Part shown: positions 9,219-19,185 of the stretch, one piece after another
Layout: every line of letters starts with the position of its first letter
Position numbering within the stretch: position 1 is the first letter of the stretch
NCBI RefSeq assembly: GCF_019285775.1
Contig: NZ_CP079105.1
Coordinates: 1,488,001 to 1,552,000, forward strand
Direction of reading: 5' to 3'
Source: Skermania piniformis
Lineage (GTDB): Bacteria; Actinomycetota; Actinomycetes; Mycobacteriales; Mycobacteriaceae
DNA: 64,000 nucleotides
Notes under the pieces: generated by a model
The model's database searches: none
What the model was told of the DNA's origin: nothing
What the model saw: only the letters and a program-made list of their open reading frames with translations
Made by a program: the position numbers and the translations under genes

Positions 9219-12200
9219 AGCTGCCGTGGTCCGGCCCCGGCGAAGGATCGGCGGAGCTCGGCGAACTCGGTGATCGTCCGGGTGGTCGCGGACGCGACCG
9301 GCCGCGCACCGGGGGTGTCGGCAGCGGTCTTGGACACCATGACGACGCTGTCCACGTACGGCTGGATCGTGGTCGTGTTCTGCACGGTCGCCACGATGAT
9401 CAGTTGGAAACCGAACTTGCCGAACGCGGTCAGCGACTGTCGGGCAAACGTCGGGTCGGACTTGGAGAATGCCTCGTCCAGCATCAGCTGCGCGAAGACC
9501 GGCCGGTTGTCGTCGCGGTCCGGGTCGGCGAGGTTGAAGCTCAGCGCGCCGGCCAGACAGAACGCCATCAGCTTCTCCTGCTCGCCGCCGGAGTTGTCGC
9601 CGGCGTTGCTGTAGGTCTTGATCACCTCGCCGGTGTCGGCCGCGGACTCCTCGCAGTAGAAGACGAATCGGTTGCGCACATCGAGTGCGTCCCGGGTCCA
9701 GGCTTTGGCCTCCGGGGTCGGACCGGCGATGGTCTCGCGCAGCCGCAGGATGTCGGCGTACTGGTCGAAGATCGCGCTGTCGTCGCCGGCGGTCACCGCA
9801 GGGGCTCGCTCGAAGATCCGGGTTGCGATCGTCCGGAACTCGTCGACGGCGGCCAGCCGGCGTTCGTCGGCCCGCAGCCGCAGCCGGGTGCCCCGGTTGA
9901 ATTCGACGGCGCTCAGCCCGGTGTTCACCCGGGTGACCTGGTCGCTGATCCGGTGCGCCTCCTGATCGGCGTGCAGGTGCAACCGCATGATCGCCTCCGG
10001 CGCCTGCTCGGTGATCAGCCGCAGCATCCGGTCGTGTGCCTCCGGCAGCTCGCGCTCGTCGATCCGCCGGGCCAGCTCGACGTAGTCGTGTACCCGCTCG
10101 TCCAGGTTGTCGCTGTCGTTCGGGATCGCGTCGGGGAACTGCTCGTCGTAGCCGGCCAGAATCTGGCTCAGCTGCGCTTTCGACCGGCGCCGGTTCTCCC
10201 GCAGCTGATCCCGTTCGCGGCGTACCGCACCGAGCAGTCCGTCGCGGAACGGTCTCGGTGCCAGCAGGTCCAGCTCGACCGGGACTTCTGCCCGATGCCG
10301 GTCGAGCAGCCGGATCGCGGTGTCCGGAACCGAGGTGGCGGTCAATGTCTCCGGCAGATCCAGCAGACGGGTGCGGCGCGCGTCGAGCGCGCCGATCCGG
10401 GCATCCAACACCCCGGAACGACCGAGGACGTCGGTGATCTGATCCCACAACGCCTGCGCCTGCTCCCGCAGCACGTCGACGTCGGGGTTGGCGGCGAGCA
10501 GGTCGTCGAGTCGATCGGCCAGCCGACTCCGGTCGTCCTCGGCAGCGTCGAGGTCGAGTTCGTCCCAGCGGGTGAACTGGTCGGCCACCCGGGTGTAGCG
10601 GGCCGCGCGGTCGAGGTCTTGGCTATGGCTGCGCCAGAGCTCGTCGGCGGTGCGTTCGGCCGCTTCGGCGGCGGCCCGTGCCTCGTCGAGGTCGTCCTGC
10701 AGCGAGGTGAGCTTGGCGTCGAGGTCGCCGGTGAAGATGTAGGCCGATCGCCGCAGCGGTGCCCGGTCGTCCTTGATCGCCAGCCGAGCGCTGTCCTTGC
10801 GCAACCCCTGATCGGTGACGGCGCGCGGGTGCCGGGCGAACTGGTCCGGATGGTCCACGCAGACGTGATCGGCGACCGCGGCCACGATGTCGAGCGCCTC
10901 GGCGGCGCTGTCGTGCGTCGGGTCGGTGGCGCGCAACGTGGCAGCCAGGGTCTCCGGTGCGGCCGGGCGGGGGCGGCGACCCGGTTCGACCCGATACAGC
11001 TGGATCCGCCCGCGCATGTCCTGGCCGTCGACGTGGCGCAGCGCCGCGCGATAGTGCTGGTCCGGCACCAGCAGGCGGAGCCCGGCCGGCCGCAGGATCT
11101 TCTCGACGGCGACCCGCCAGCGCTCCTGCTCGGGCGCCAGCTCGACGAGTTCGGCGACGTAACGCAGCTGGGCCGGGTCGATCCCGATCGCGGCGGCGAT
11201 CGCTGCGCGCATCTGCTGCTCGGCCTCGGGCAGCGGACTGCGATGGGTGCGTACCCGGTGCAGGTCGGCCGCGACCGCGTCGCAGCGTTCGCGCGCTCGG
11301 CCGGCGGTGGCGGACGCTGTGGTGATGGCCTCGTGCCGGCCCTCGGCGTGTCGGCGGAGCCGGCCCGCCTCCTCGACGATGCCGGCCCGGGTCGACTCGA
11401 ACTCGGCCGCGTTGTCGGGCACCGGCAGGTCGAGCGCCGCGACCGCACGGTCGTAGCCCGCGCGGCGGGCGGCCACCGCGGCGAGGTGGGTCTCGGCGGT
11501 CGCGAGCCGCGCCTGTAGCGGAGCCAGGTCGGCGGTGACGCTGTTCATCCGCAGGATCAGTTCGCCGTGCTCGGCGGCGAGTGTCTGCTGCCGGCCGGCT
11601 ACCTCCTCGCGCCGGCCGCCGAGCTCGTCGATCTCGGCGTCGTGGTCGGCGATCTCCGCGGCGCAGCGAGCCAGCCGCAACCGGTCGACGTAGGCGGTGA
11701 CCATCGCATCGTCGATGGTGTCGGCGATGCCCAGGTCGGCCGATTCCACGGCGTAACGGACCTGCAGCTCGGCGATGTCGCCGAGAGCAGTCCGTTTCCG
11801 CCGCGCGACGTCGAGCAGGGTGCGTGCCGCCACCAACGGATCGATCTGCTTGAGCGTCTCGGCGATCTGGGCCAGACTCTGCGGTTCGTCGAGCATGTAC
11901 TCCCGGACGAATTGCTCCAGGCCGCCGACGCTCTTGAGCGACTTGGCCTTGCCGAGCAGTTGCTGTGCCGCATCGGAACCGCGGATGCCGATCCGGGCGT
12001 ACAGGCTGGACAGGTATTTGTGTTCGTGCCGACCGCCGACGAATCCGGCCCGGGTCAGCACGGCGTGCTCGTAGCCGCCGGCCGCCCAGTCGTTGCACAG
12101 GTCGCGAATATCGTGTTCGCCGTCGGCGAGCAGAAACCGGCTTTCCGGATCGGTCATCGCGCCGGAGGCGAACCATTTCAGCACCAGGCCGGTCACCGAG

Positions 12201-12568
12201 TCGGTGGTACTGCGGTAGGTGACGGCGACCGCCGACCAGGTCGGGCCGACCCCGCGCAGGTACATCACGGCCCGGCCGGCGCCGTCCCGCCGCTCGCCCC
12301 ACGCACCCCGGACATACTTGTCGACGGTGCGTTTGCCGCTGCGTGAACCGGCCGCGGTGGTATCGCTGGAGGCATTGAAGTTGCGCTGATTGTTCTGCAG
12401 GAAGCCGAGCGAGATCGCATCCAGCAGAGACGACTTGCCGCTGCCCGAAGCGCCGGTGATCAGCGACCCGCCGGGGCTGAACCGGATCGAGTGATAGCCG
12501 TCGAAAACCCCCCAGTTGACGACCTGGAGGCGATCGAGGTGGAACTGGCTGCTCGGGTCACTCGGCAT
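9215..12568 (-). CDS. mksB: SMC-like condensin ATPase MksB/JetC
   Basis: SMC-type ATPase of the MukB/JetC group, 1117 residues. Walker A GASGSGKS is at residues 39-46. A long charged coiled-coil-rich middle contains a hinge-like region. The C-terminal head has the signature NSGGEQEK (about residue 993) and Walker B LMLDEAF (about 1029). With MksE and MksF it should form a DNA-loop-extruding condensin. The ATG at 12568, preceded by GGAAGGCGAG, leaves an 11-bp overlap with mksE; an earlier ATG at 12619 would give a 62-bp overlap. The head is intact, so it should be active. No JetD/MksG nuclease gene follows. Confidence 0.9.
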   Translation of the reverse strand: MPSDPSSQFHLDRLQVVNWGVFDGYHSIRFSPGGSLITGASGSGKSSLLDAISLGFLQNNQRNFNASSDTTAAGSRSGKRTVDKYVRGAWGERRDGAGRAVMYLRGVGPTWSAVAVTYRSTTDSVTGLVLKWFASGAMTDPESRFLLADGEHDIRDLCNDWAAGGYEHAVLTRAGFVGGRHEHKYLSSLYARIGIRGSDAAQQLLGKAKSLKSVGGLEQFVREYMLDEPQSLAQIAETLKQIDPLVAARTLLDVARRKRTALGDIAELQVRYAVESADLGIADTIDDAMVTAYVDRLRLARCAAEIADHDAEIDELGGRREEVAGRQQTLAAEHGELILRMNSVTADLAPLQARLATAETHLAAVAARRAGYDRAVAALDLPVPDNAAEFESTRAGIVEEAGRLRRHAEGRHEAITTASATAGRARERCDAVAADLHRVRTHRSPLPEAEQQMRAAIAAAIGIDPAQLRYVAELVELAPEQERWRVAVEKILRPAGLRLLVPDQHYRAALRHVDGQDMRGRIQLYRVEPGRRPRPAAPETLAATLRATDPTHDSAAEALDIVAAVADHVCVDHPDQFARHPRAVTDQGLRKDSARLAIKDDRAPLRRSAYIFTGDLDAKLTSLQDDLDEARAAAEAAERTADELWRSHSQDLDRAARYTRVADQFTRWDELDLDAAEDDRSRLADRLDDLLAANPDVDVLREQAQALWDQITDVLGRSGVLDARIGALDARRTRLLDLPETLTATSVPDTAIRLLDRHRAEVPVELDLLAPRPFRDGLLGAVRRERDQLRENRRRSKAQLSQILAGYDEQFPDAIPNDSDNLDERVHDYVELARRIDERELPEAHDRMLRLITEQAPEAIMRLHLHADQEAHRISDQVTRVNTGLSAVEFNRGTRLRLRADERRLAAVDEFRTIATRIFERAPAVTAGDDSAIFDQYADILRLRETIAGPTPEAKAWTRDALDVRNRFVFYCEESAADTGEVIKTYSNAGDNSGGEQEKLMAFCLAGALSFNLADPDRDDNRPVFAQLMLDEAFSKSDPTFARQSLTAFGKFGFQLIIVATVQNTTTIQPYVDSVVMVSKTAADTPGARPVASATTRTITEFAELRRSFAGAGPRQL

Positions 12569-13304
12569 CGATGTCGTGCTCGCCTTCCGCGCTCGCGTTT
12601 CCTTCGGTTCGGTCGCCACTGTCGTTCCGGGTACCGGCTGCGCGTTGCAACCGCTCGAACTGGTGCTGCAGGTCGGTCACGATCGAGGCGGTCATCACCG
12701 CGGTGATCACCGGGCTGATGATGTAGCTGGTCTCGTCGTCGCCGCTGCGGCCGAGCAGCTTGATCCGTTCCAGCTTCTCGATCGCCTCGTCGATCCGCCG
12801 ATCGAACGCGGACCGGTCTCGGTCGGTGTCGTTGTGCACCCCGGCGAACAGCTCGTGGATGTCCTCCCGGCTGATCACGACGTGCTCGTCGCGCGCGGCG
12901 CGCATCAGCTTCGCCAGGTGCAGCGCGAGGATCGAGTCGTAGGTGTTCAGCGGTTCCCGCCGGAGCAGCTTGCGGCCCCACGGCGAGTCGTAGTCGGCCT
13001 GTTCGACGAAGACGACATCGAGCTCGTCGACGATCCGTAACCGCAGATCGAGCTCGGACAGCCGCACGGCAAGTTGGGTGCGGTGATCCTGCACCCAGGA
13101 CCACAGCTGGGGCTGGTCGGTCTTGGTCAGGTAGCGGTTGGTCAGCAGGTTCTGCAGGGCCCAACAGGCGCGGTCGGGCAGCTCGCTGACGTCGCCGTCG
13201 AACCGGGGCCCGGACTGACGGCCCAGCTCCGGACCGCCGGCACCACCGACCACCGGCAACGCCTCGAAATCGACTCCGGTCCCGCCGGCGTCCGGCCGGC
13301 TCAT
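12558..13304 (-). CDS. mksE: condensin subunit MksE/JetB (DUF4194)
   Basis: KITE-type accessory subunit of an MksBEF/Wadjet condensin, 248 residues. The middle part ([19 protein letters not shown] to [22 protein letters not shown]) is the winged-helix DUF4194 pattern, with the usual [10 protein letters not shown] stretch. It has a low-complexity acidic C-terminal tail. Its ATG overlaps the mksF stop as ATGA (13301-13304), and it overlaps mksB by 11 bp. It is the middle gene of the canonical order F-E-B (jetA-jetB-jetC). Confidence 0.87.
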   Translation of the reverse strand: MSRPDAGGTGVDFEALPVVGGAGGPELGRQSGPRFDGDVSELPDRACWALQNLLTNRYLTKTDQPQLWSWVQDHRTQLAVRLSELDLRLRIVDELDVVFVEQADYDSPWGRKLLRREPLNTYDSILALHLAKLMRAARDEHVVISREDIHELFAGVHNDTDRDRSAFDRRIDEAIEKLERIKLLGRSGDDETSYIISPVITAVMTASIVTDLQHQFERLQRAAGTRNDSGDRTEGNASAEGEHDIDAE

Positions 13305-14803
13305 GTCTCGGCCTCACCGCGGTCGGCGACGGGACGGGTGAAGCTCAATGCCGGCAGGTCGATGCGTCGATCGACACCGTCGGTCGAGGTGAACCGCACC
13401 GGCACCGAGGGCACCGACCGGCCCGGTTCGGACTGGGCGGCGGCCCACGACCACAGGACGATCAGGTCGGCGAAGTACGCGGTATCGAGCAATCCGACGG
13501 CATCCGGCAGCGACAGCGGTCCGGTGGCGAGCGCTGCGTCGACCAGGCCGGCGAGCGCGGTCACATCGACCTGGGTGCCCATCGCCGCAAAGCCGGCCAG
13601 GTCGACCTCGGTGGTCTCGGACTCGGCCGGCAGCGGTGGCGCCGCATCCCGAATCCGAAAGGTCACGGCGCCGATCGAGGTGATGGCGGGCCGGGCCAGC
13701 GGCACGCTCCAATCCAGTCGGGAATCGGCCAGCGAGACGTTCAGCAACTCGCCGGCGGCGGCGAGTGCGTCGTTGATCTGCCGGGCCACCCCGCGGTTGT
13801 GTTCCAGCGTTCCCGCCGCGACGAATCGTTTGATCCGTTGGGCGCAGCGTTGGTCGGTGCGGCCGACCTCGTCGATCTGTTGAGCGACCCGGCGGAAGAA
13901 GCCGAGCATCACCTGCCGCAGCTCGGGGTCCAACTCGGTCAGCGCCGCGGTGATCGTGGCGATGTCCCCGGTCATCCGGGTTCGCTGCCGCGGATCGTGG
14001 ATCATCCGGGTGAACGCGGTGTAGGAGTTGCGCTCGCGGGAGGCGAACAGCTGGTCGTAGTCGTCGAACAGTCGGCGTTGCCGGTCTCGGTAGCCGCTGT
14101 CGGTGTCGCCGTGTTCGTCGAGCAGCCGGCTGGTGACCCGGTTGAGCATGTCGCTGTAGCGACCGATGTCGGTGATCACCTGTTCCATCTGCATTGCCAG
14201 GGTGCGGGCGTCGTCCTCGACATCGATCAGGTTCGGTTCCGGTCGTCGTCCGGAATCGAGTTCGGCGAGCTGCGCGGTCAGGATCTCGATCTGTTCGGTC
14301 AGCTCTTCGCGGATCTGCTGCGGATCGGCGCCGACCTGTACCGCCACCCGTTTGAGCCCGGCAGCGATCCCGGCGATCGAGCCGCCGGTGGCCACGGTGT
14401 CCTCGCGTCGCATCCGTCGAGCGAGATCGAGCGCGGTCCGGGCGTCCGGGGTCAGCGAACAGACGTTGCGCGATCGGCCGCCGATCTGCTCGGACACCCG
14501 GTGCAGCCAGCCTTGCGACGCCCAGAGTTTGATCAGCTGTAGCCCGCTGAGCTCGGTGCTGGTGGTGCCCAGTCGGCGCAGGTCGCGGTCCAGCCGGGCG
14601 GCGAGGTCGGTCTCGGCGATCTGGCCGTCGTCGAGGTGGCGTTCCATCAGCGTGAGGTAGGTGGCCAGATTGGTGGTGGCCAGCAGCCGCACCGCCCGCG
14701 ATTCCTGCACCCGGCGATTCGCCTGGTACCGGCGGGTCAGCGCGTCGATACCGCGATCCTCGGTGCGGCGATCTGCGGTGGTTCGGTCGTCGGTGCGTGG
14801 CAA
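13301..14803 (-). CDS. mksF: condensin kleisin subunit MksF/JetA (DUF3375)
   Basis: Kleisin subunit of the MksBEF/Wadjet family, about 500 residues. Its N-terminal winged-helix region ([27 protein letters not shown] split over 30 residues), helical central part and C-terminal domain match DUF3375. No ATG gives the family N-terminus. TTG at 14803 is chosen because GGAG lies 8 nt upstream and the product then has family length; the open frame reaches an ATG at 14932, but that extension is low-complexity. It is the first gene of a six-gene minus-strand run ending at 6560. Confidence 0.85.
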   Translation of the reverse strand: MPRTDDRTTADRRTEDRGIDALTRRYQANRRVQESRAVRLLATTNLATYLTLMERHLDDGQIAETDLAARLDRDLRRLGTTSTELSGLQLIKLWASQGWLHRVSEQIGGRSRNVCSLTPDARTALDLARRMRREDTVATGGSIAGIAAGLKRVAVQVGADPQQIREELTEQIEILTAQLAELDSGRRPEPNLIDVEDDARTLAMQMEQVITDIGRYSDMLNRVTSRLLDEHGDTDSGYRDRQRRLFDDYDQLFASRERNSYTAFTRMIHDPRQRTRMTGDIATITAALTELDPELRQVMLGFFRRVAQQIDEVGRTDQRCAQRIKRFVAAGTLEHNRGVARQINDALAAAGELLNVSLADSRLDWSVPLARPAITSIGAVTFRIRDAAPPLPAESETTEVDLAGFAAMGTQVDVTALAGLVDAALATGPLSLPDAVGLLDTAYFADLIVLWSWAAAQSEPGRSVPSVPVRFTSTDGVDRRIDLPALSFTRPVADRGEAET

Positions 14804-14902
14804 GGCTGGAGCTCCGTGTCCGGTTTCGGGTGAACTGCGGGTCGCCGGGAATGCCGATCGTAGCGAGCCGGCAGGGCTCGGCCGTGGACGGTGGCCGCAC
14901 TG

Positions 14903-14918
14903 ACAACAGAAATGTTGT
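14903..14918. promoter_or_regulatory. inverted repeat in the divergent mksF / lactone oxidase intergenic region
   Basis: ACAACA (14903-14908), GAAA, TGTTGT (14913-14918) form a perfect 6-bp inverted repeat about midway between the divergent starts at 14803 and 14976. It could be an operator for one or both genes, or a hairpin in the leader. No regulator family can be named from it. Confidence 0.35.
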
Positions 14919-14975
14919 GAGTGGGTCACCATGCTGGTGTTTCACAGCACATCCGGTAGCCGCGAAGCTAGGTGT

Positions 14976-16175
14976 ATGTGGACCAACTGGGCAGGTGACC
15001 AGACTTGTTTTCCGGCACAATTTGCCCGTCCTGCGACCGTGGATGAGGTGTCCCGGCTCGTTACCGAGGCAGCGAACCGCGGCCGGACGGTGCGGGTCGT
15101 CGGTGCCGGGCATTCCTTCGGTGACAACGTTCTGACCGACGGCACGCTCATCTCACTCGACAACCTCGCCGGACTGCACCACGTGGATCCCGCGACGGGG
15201 TTGGTCCGGATCGGGGCCGGCACTCGACTCCACGAGCTCAACCGTCTGCTCGACGCGCACGGGCTGGCCATGCCCAACCTCGGCGATATCAACGTCCAGA
15301 GTGCGGCCGGCGCGATCTCGACCGCGACGCACGGGACCGGCCGCAAACTCGGCAACCTGGCCACCACGGTCGAGTCGATCGAGCTCGTGAAAGCCGATGG
15401 GTCGGTCGTGGAGCTGAGCACCGGCGACGAGTTGCGGGCAGCCCGGGTCGGGGTCGGCGCGCTCGGCATCATCACTGCCTACACGCTTGCGACCGTGCCG
15501 TCGTTCCGGCTGCGCGAGCAGCGCGCGAAACTTCCGCTGACCCGGGTGCTCGCCGAACTCGACGAGCACGTGGACAGCAACGATCACTTCGAGTTCTTCT
15601 TTTTCCCGTACGCCCGCGACGCGTTGACCAAGTCGACCAACCGCACCGATGAGCCGGCGAACCCGCCGGGCCGCGCTGCGGCGTACATCGATGAGATTCT
15701 TGTCGAGAACTTTGTCCTGGATGTCCTGAGCAGGGCCGGCCGGCGGTGGCCGACGCAGATTCCGCGCTTGAATCGGACCATGACCGCTCTCGGATCGTCG
15801 GGCAGCCGGGTCGACGTGAGTCACGAGGTGTTCTCCAGCCCGCGGCTGGTGCGGCTCACCGAGTCGGAATGGGCTGTGCCTCGTGCGGCGTGTGGGGATG
15901 TCGTCCGCGCGATTCAGGCCGAGATCGACAGCCAGGGATTGGCGGTCAATTTCCCCCTGGAAGTCCGGTTCGTGGCCGCGGACGAGGCATCGCTGCTGAG
16001 TCCGTCGTTCGGCCGCGAGACGGCCTACGTCGCGGTCCACATGTACCAAGGGATGCCGTGGCAACCGTACTTCGAGACGTTTCAGCGCATCGCGATCGAG
16101 CATGACGGGCGGCCACACTGGGGCAAACGGCATTCGCTCGACGCCGCGGACTTGGCCGGTCGCTACCCGGAGTAG
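14976..16175 (+). CDS. FAD-linked D-arabinono-1,4-lactone oxidase-like protein, C-terminus cut by an amber codon
   Basis: VAO-family sugar-lactone or alditol oxidase. N-terminal FAD-binding features include VRVVGAGHSF and ISTATHGTG, and the C-terminal half has the conserved HWGK motif in PHWGKRHSLD. Known relatives oxidise aldonolactones. The ATG at 14976 gives the family start MWTNWAGDQ. The frame ends at TAG 16173-16175 in RYPE*, and the same frame continues with DTFQAVRRDYDPDGVF to TGA 16257-16259. Relatives have a Trp at the stop position, so a single TGG to TAG change has removed about 28 residues of roughly 428. It is followed by the aldolase gene and may be inactive. Confidence 0.8.
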   Translation: MWTNWAGDQTCFPAQFARPATVDEVSRLVTEAANRGRTVRVVGAGHSFGDNVLTDGTLISLDNLAGLHHVDPATGLVRIGAGTRLHELNRLLDAHGLAMPNLGDINVQSAAGAISTATHGTGRKLGNLATTVESIELVKADGSVVELSTGDELRAARVGVGALGIITAYTLATVPSFRLREQRAKLPLTRVLAELDEHVDSNDHFEFFFFPYARDALTKSTNRTDEPANPPGRAAAYIDEILVENFVLDVLSRAGRRWPTQIPRLNRTMTALGSSGSRVDVSHEVFSSPRLVRLTESEWAVPRAACGDVVRAIQAEIDSQGLAVNFPLEVRFVAADEASLLSPSFGRETAYVAVHMYQGMPWQPYFETFQRIAIEHDGRPHWGKRHSLDAADLAGRYPE

Positions 16176-16259
16176 GACACCTTCCAAGCCGTCCGGCGCG
16201 ACTATGACCCTGATGGCGTTTTCGCCAACGACCACATCCGCCGAATTTTCGGTGCCTGA
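16176..16259 (+). other. orphaned in-frame C-terminal coding remnant of the lactone oxidase
   Basis: 27 codons directly after the amber codon, ending at TGA 16257-16259, in the same frame as the oxidase. They read DTFQAVRRDYDPDGVFANDH and end in RRIFGA, the expected family C-terminus. Their intact state suggests that the stop is recent, is suppressed, or is a sequencing error. Confidence 0.75.
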
Positions 16260-16362
16260 GGAACAGCCGATGGGGAGCAGCCGTCGCGTACTCGCCGGTG
16301 GCTGCGTCGACACGGTCCCCGGTACCCGATCGAAATATGACGAGAGAAATCGAGGTGCAGTG

Positions 16363-17580
16363 ATGACAGCCCTGGATCTGGGGTCGGTGAGGTCGCTGTC
16401 CGGGGTGGGCTACGACCGGCTCGCGCGGGCCACCGCCGATCTCGAGCCGCCGTTCGCGGTGGTGGACGCGGGGGCGTTGAGAGCCAACGCGGACTCTCTG
16501 GTTGCGCGTGCCGGCGGCAAACCGGTACGGCTGGCGTCGAAGTCGGTGCGTTGTCGGGCGATCGCGCACGCGGTACTCCGACGCCCCGGCTTCCGTGGTG
16601 TTCTGGCGCTCACGCTCGCGGAGGCGTTGTGGTTGGCGGCGGACATGCGGGACGTGGTCGTCGGTTACCCGACTGCTGATCCGGCGGCGTTGCGCCGGCT
16701 CGCCACCGACACCGAATTGCTTTCCCGGGTGACGCTCATGATCGACGACGTCGGCCAGCTCGACCTGATCGAACGCGCCACCCCGGATGGACCACCGATC
16801 AGGGTGTGCATCGACCTCGACGCGTCGTTGCGGTTGCTGGGCGGGCGGGTCCATCTGGGCGTGCGTCGCTCGCCGGTCCATTCGCCGGGTGATGCGGCCG
16901 CGTTGGCGCGTTCGATCGTCGAGCGGCCACGGTTCCGGCTCGTGGGAGTGATGGCCTACGAAGGGCAGATCGCCGGAGTCGGCGACAACGTCGGCTCGAT
17001 CGTGCACCGACTCCAGATCCGCGGCATGCAGAAGGCGTCGGGGAGGGAGCTGCGGGCGCGTCGCGCGGCCGCGATCGCCGCGGTCCGGGACGTCGCCGAG
17101 CTGGAGTTCGTCAACGGTGGGGGGACCGGCAGTATCGAACTGACCGCGTCCGAGCCGGCCGTCACCGAGGTCGCCGCGGGTTCCGGTCTGTACTGCCCGA
17201 CCTTGTTCGACACCTATCGCGGCTTTCGTCCGCAGCCTGCCGCGTTCTACGTGTTGTCGGTGGTGCGCAAACCGACACCGGACTACGCCACCGTCCTCGG
17301 CGGTGGATGGGTCGCCAGTGGCGCGGTGGGAACCGATCGGTTACCGACGCCGTCGTGGCCGCGGGGATTGTCGTTGACCGGGCTCGAAGGGGCGGGAGAG
17401 GCGCAGACGCCGTTGCACGGTCCCGGGGCAGCCGCGCTGTCGATCGGCGATCGGGTGTGGTTCCGCCACGCGAAGGCCGGCGAGCTGTGTGAGCGCGTCG
17501 ACGAATTGCACGTCGTCGACGGAGATCGGGTGATCGCCACCGTGCCCACCTACCGGGGCGAGGGAAAAGCATTTCTCTGA
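16363..17580 (+). CDS. PLP-dependent amino acid deaminase/aldolase (alanine racemase N-terminal fold, DSD1-like)
   Basis: 405-residue enzyme of the D-threonine aldolase / D-serine dehydratase-like family. The PLP-binding lysine is in VRLASKSVR near residue 60, glycine-rich phosphate-binding VNGGGTGS follows in the barrel, and the C-terminal beta domain ends with a metal-site-like HVVDGDRVIATVPTYRG. The substrate is probably a D- or beta-hydroxy amino acid but cannot be read from sequence. The ATG 16363 is preceded by GAGGTG; an adjacent in-frame GTG at 16360 is possible. It follows the truncated lactone oxidase, which accompanies such genes in other actinobacteria. Confidence 0.8.
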   Translation: MTALDLGSVRSLSGVGYDRLARATADLEPPFAVVDAGALRANADSLVARAGGKPVRLASKSVRCRAIAHAVLRRPGFRGVLALTLAEALWLAADMRDVVVGYPTADPAALRRLATDTELLSRVTLMIDDVGQLDLIERATPDGPPIRVCIDLDASLRLLGGRVHLGVRRSPVHSPGDAAALARSIVERPRFRLVGVMAYEGQIAGVGDNVGSIVHRLQIRGMQKASGRELRARRAAAIAAVRDVAELEFVNGGGTGSIELTASEPAVTEVAAGSGLYCPTLFDTYRGFRPQPAAFYVLSVVRKPTPDYATVLGGGWVASGAVGTDRLPTPSWPRGLSLTGLEGAGEAQTPLHGPGAAALSIGDRVWFRHAKAGELCERVDELHVVDGDRVIATVPTYRGEGKAFL

Positions 17581-17601
17581 CTGCGCTCGGGCGCCCGCCT
17601 T

Positions 17602-18540
17602 ATGATCCTCTACGCCGTGGATCTGCATACTCGCAAACTTCGCGCATTCGTCGTGCTGGCTGAGGAGCTCAACTTCGGCCGCGCGGCCGCGCGGCTGTTC
17701 CTTGCCCAACAAGCCCTGAGTCGCTTGATCCGCGAGGTCGAGGACGAGGTCGGCGCCGCCCTGTTCACCCGGACGACCCGCAAGGTCGAACTGACCTCGG
17801 CGGGCCGGGCGTTCCGAGATGGCGCAGTCGCCGCCCTTGCTGCACTCGACCACGCCGAGGCCGAGGCGCTGCGCCGCGCACGAGCGGTCTCGGGCACCCT
17901 GCATCTGGGCTACACCGTCGGTGCCGCGCTCGAGCTCACCGAGCCGATACTCAGCGAGTTCCGGTCCCGGTACCCCGACGTCGAGTTGGCGTCGCGCGAA
18001 TACTCCCTCGCCGATCCGGACGCCGGATTGATCAGTGGGTCCGCCGACGTGTCGATCATCCGGTTACCGGTGTCGACGCCCGGCTTGCGTACGGTGTCGC
18101 TGTTTACCGAGCCGCTTGTCGCCCTGGTGTCGAAGGGGCATCGGCTGGCCGGGCGGGAGTCGGTCCGTGCCGGCGAACTTCTCGACGATTCGGTAACCCT
18201 GAGTGAGCTCGAGGACCCGGCCCGCAGAGAGTTTTGGACGCTGGCCGCATTTCGTGCACCCGAGTCGCCTGCTGTGGTCGTCCCGGTCGGATCGGTGACC
18301 GAAGAGGCCCACATCGTCGCGTCCGGGCGAGCAGTCGCGATCACCGCGGCCGCGGCCACGCGGTTCATGCCCTTTCCCGGCATCGAGCACGTGCCGATCT
18401 CCGACGCTCCCCGGTCGGTGGTCGCGCTGGCCTGGACCGGGCGCGCCACGTCTCTGGTTACCCGCTTTGTCGAGGTAGCGCTAGCCGTACGTGATCGAGA
18501 GACGAACCTGGTCAACGGGATCGAACACCCGCTCGCATGA
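17602..18540 (+). CDS. LysR-family transcriptional regulator
   Basis: 312 residues. The N-terminal winged helix-turn-helix (LRAFVVLAEELNFGRAAARL followed by QQALSRLIREVEDEVGAALF) is textbook LysR, followed by a periplasmic-binding-protein-like effector domain from about residue 90. The start may be ATG 17602 or GTG 17617, where the typical family N-terminus begins. It lies 21 nt after the aldolase and overlaps the channel gene as ATGA, so it is probably in one plus-strand operon and may control it. Confidence 0.88.
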   Translation: MILYAVDLHTRKLRAFVVLAEELNFGRAAARLFLAQQALSRLIREVEDEVGAALFTRTTRKVELTSAGRAFRDGAVAALAALDHAEAEALRRARAVSGTLHLGYTVGAALELTEPILSEFRSRYPDVELASREYSLADPDAGLISGSADVSIIRLPVSTPGLRTVSLFTEPLVALVSKGHRLAGRESVRAGELLDDSVTLSELEDPARREFWTLAAFRAPESPAVVVPVGSVTEEAHIVASGRAVAITAAAATRFMPFPGIEHVPISDAPRSVVALAWTGRATSLVTRFVEVALAVRDRETNLVNGIEHPLA

Positions 18541-19154
18541 CCGTGACCACCCTGGCGGTGCTGGATCTGGCCGGTGTCTTCGTGTTCGCTCTGTCCGGCG
18601 CGCTGGCCGGCGTCCATGCGCGACTCGATGTGTTCGGCGTGCTCGTCGTCGGCACCGGCACCGCCATCGGCGGCGGTTTGATGCGTGACGTGCTGCTCGG
18701 CGCAACGCCTCCCGCCGCACTGCAGAACTGGGTCTACCTCGCCGTTCCGCTGGCAGCGTCGCTCATCGTGTTCGTGTGGCATCCGAGGTTTGCCGCGCTA
18801 CGCCGGCCGATGCTGGTTCTCGACGCTGCCGGCCTGGGCCTGTTCACCGTGACCGGTACGCAGAAGGCGCTCGACCTCGGCCTCGGCCCGGCCGGCGCGT
18901 GCACGCTCGGCGCGCTCGCCGGCTTCGGCGGGGGACTGCTGCGCGATGTGCTGCTCGGCGAAATTCCGCTTGTGCTCCGCCGCGACATCTACGCGTTGCC
19001 GGCCATCGCCGGGGCGGTGATCGTTGCGATCGGAAACGCGATCGGGGGAGTGTTGGTCGCGTGGCAGATCGCGGCGGTCGGTCTGGTGTTCGCCGTCCGG
19101 ATGACGGCGCTCGCGCGGCGATGGTCGTTGCCCGCACCCAGGGGTCTGGCATGA
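18537..19154 (+). CDS. trimeric intracellular cation channel family (UPF0126/TRIC) membrane protein
   Basis: 205-residue membrane protein built of two similar three-helix halves, each with the family motif GGGxxRDVLLG: GGGLMRDVLLGATP in the first and GGGLLRDVLLGEIP in the second. Bacterial TRIC proteins form homotrimeric monovalent cation channels. The ATG overlaps the LysR stop as ATGA (18537-18540), indicating co-translation. It ends 31 nt before the convergent crtO end. Its relation to the aldolase and oxidase upstream is unknown. Confidence 0.87.
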   Translation: MTVTTLAVLDLAGVFVFALSGALAGVHARLDVFGVLVVGTGTAIGGGLMRDVLLGATPPAALQNWVYLAVPLAASLIVFVWHPRFAALRRPMLVLDAAGLGLFTVTGTQKALDLGLGPAGACTLGALAGFGGGLLRDVLLGEIPLVLRRDIYALPAIAGAVIVAIGNAIGGVLVAWQIAAVGLVFAVRMTALARRWSLPAPRGLA

Positions 19155-19185
19155 GCCGGTTCGTCGGCGACCTGGAGTTTGCGGG

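Noticed and set aside
9047-11518. Plus-strand frame of over 800 codons opposite mksB
   Set aside because: It mirrors the mksB third-codon positions, and mksB has intact Walker and signature motifs.
12569-12619. Start of mksB at the ATG 12619
   Set aside because: It would overlap mksE by 62 bp and add a low-complexity tail; ATG 12568 has a purine-rich ribosome-binding site.
8436-14803. Calling the locus a complete Wadjet plasmid-defence system
   Set aside because: The JetD nuclease gene is not in the window; only the condensin part can be supported.
14931-14975. Earlier ATG start for the lactone oxidase
   Set aside because: It adds residues unlike the family and lacks a ribosome-binding site; the ATG at 14976 starts directly at the conserved N-terminus.
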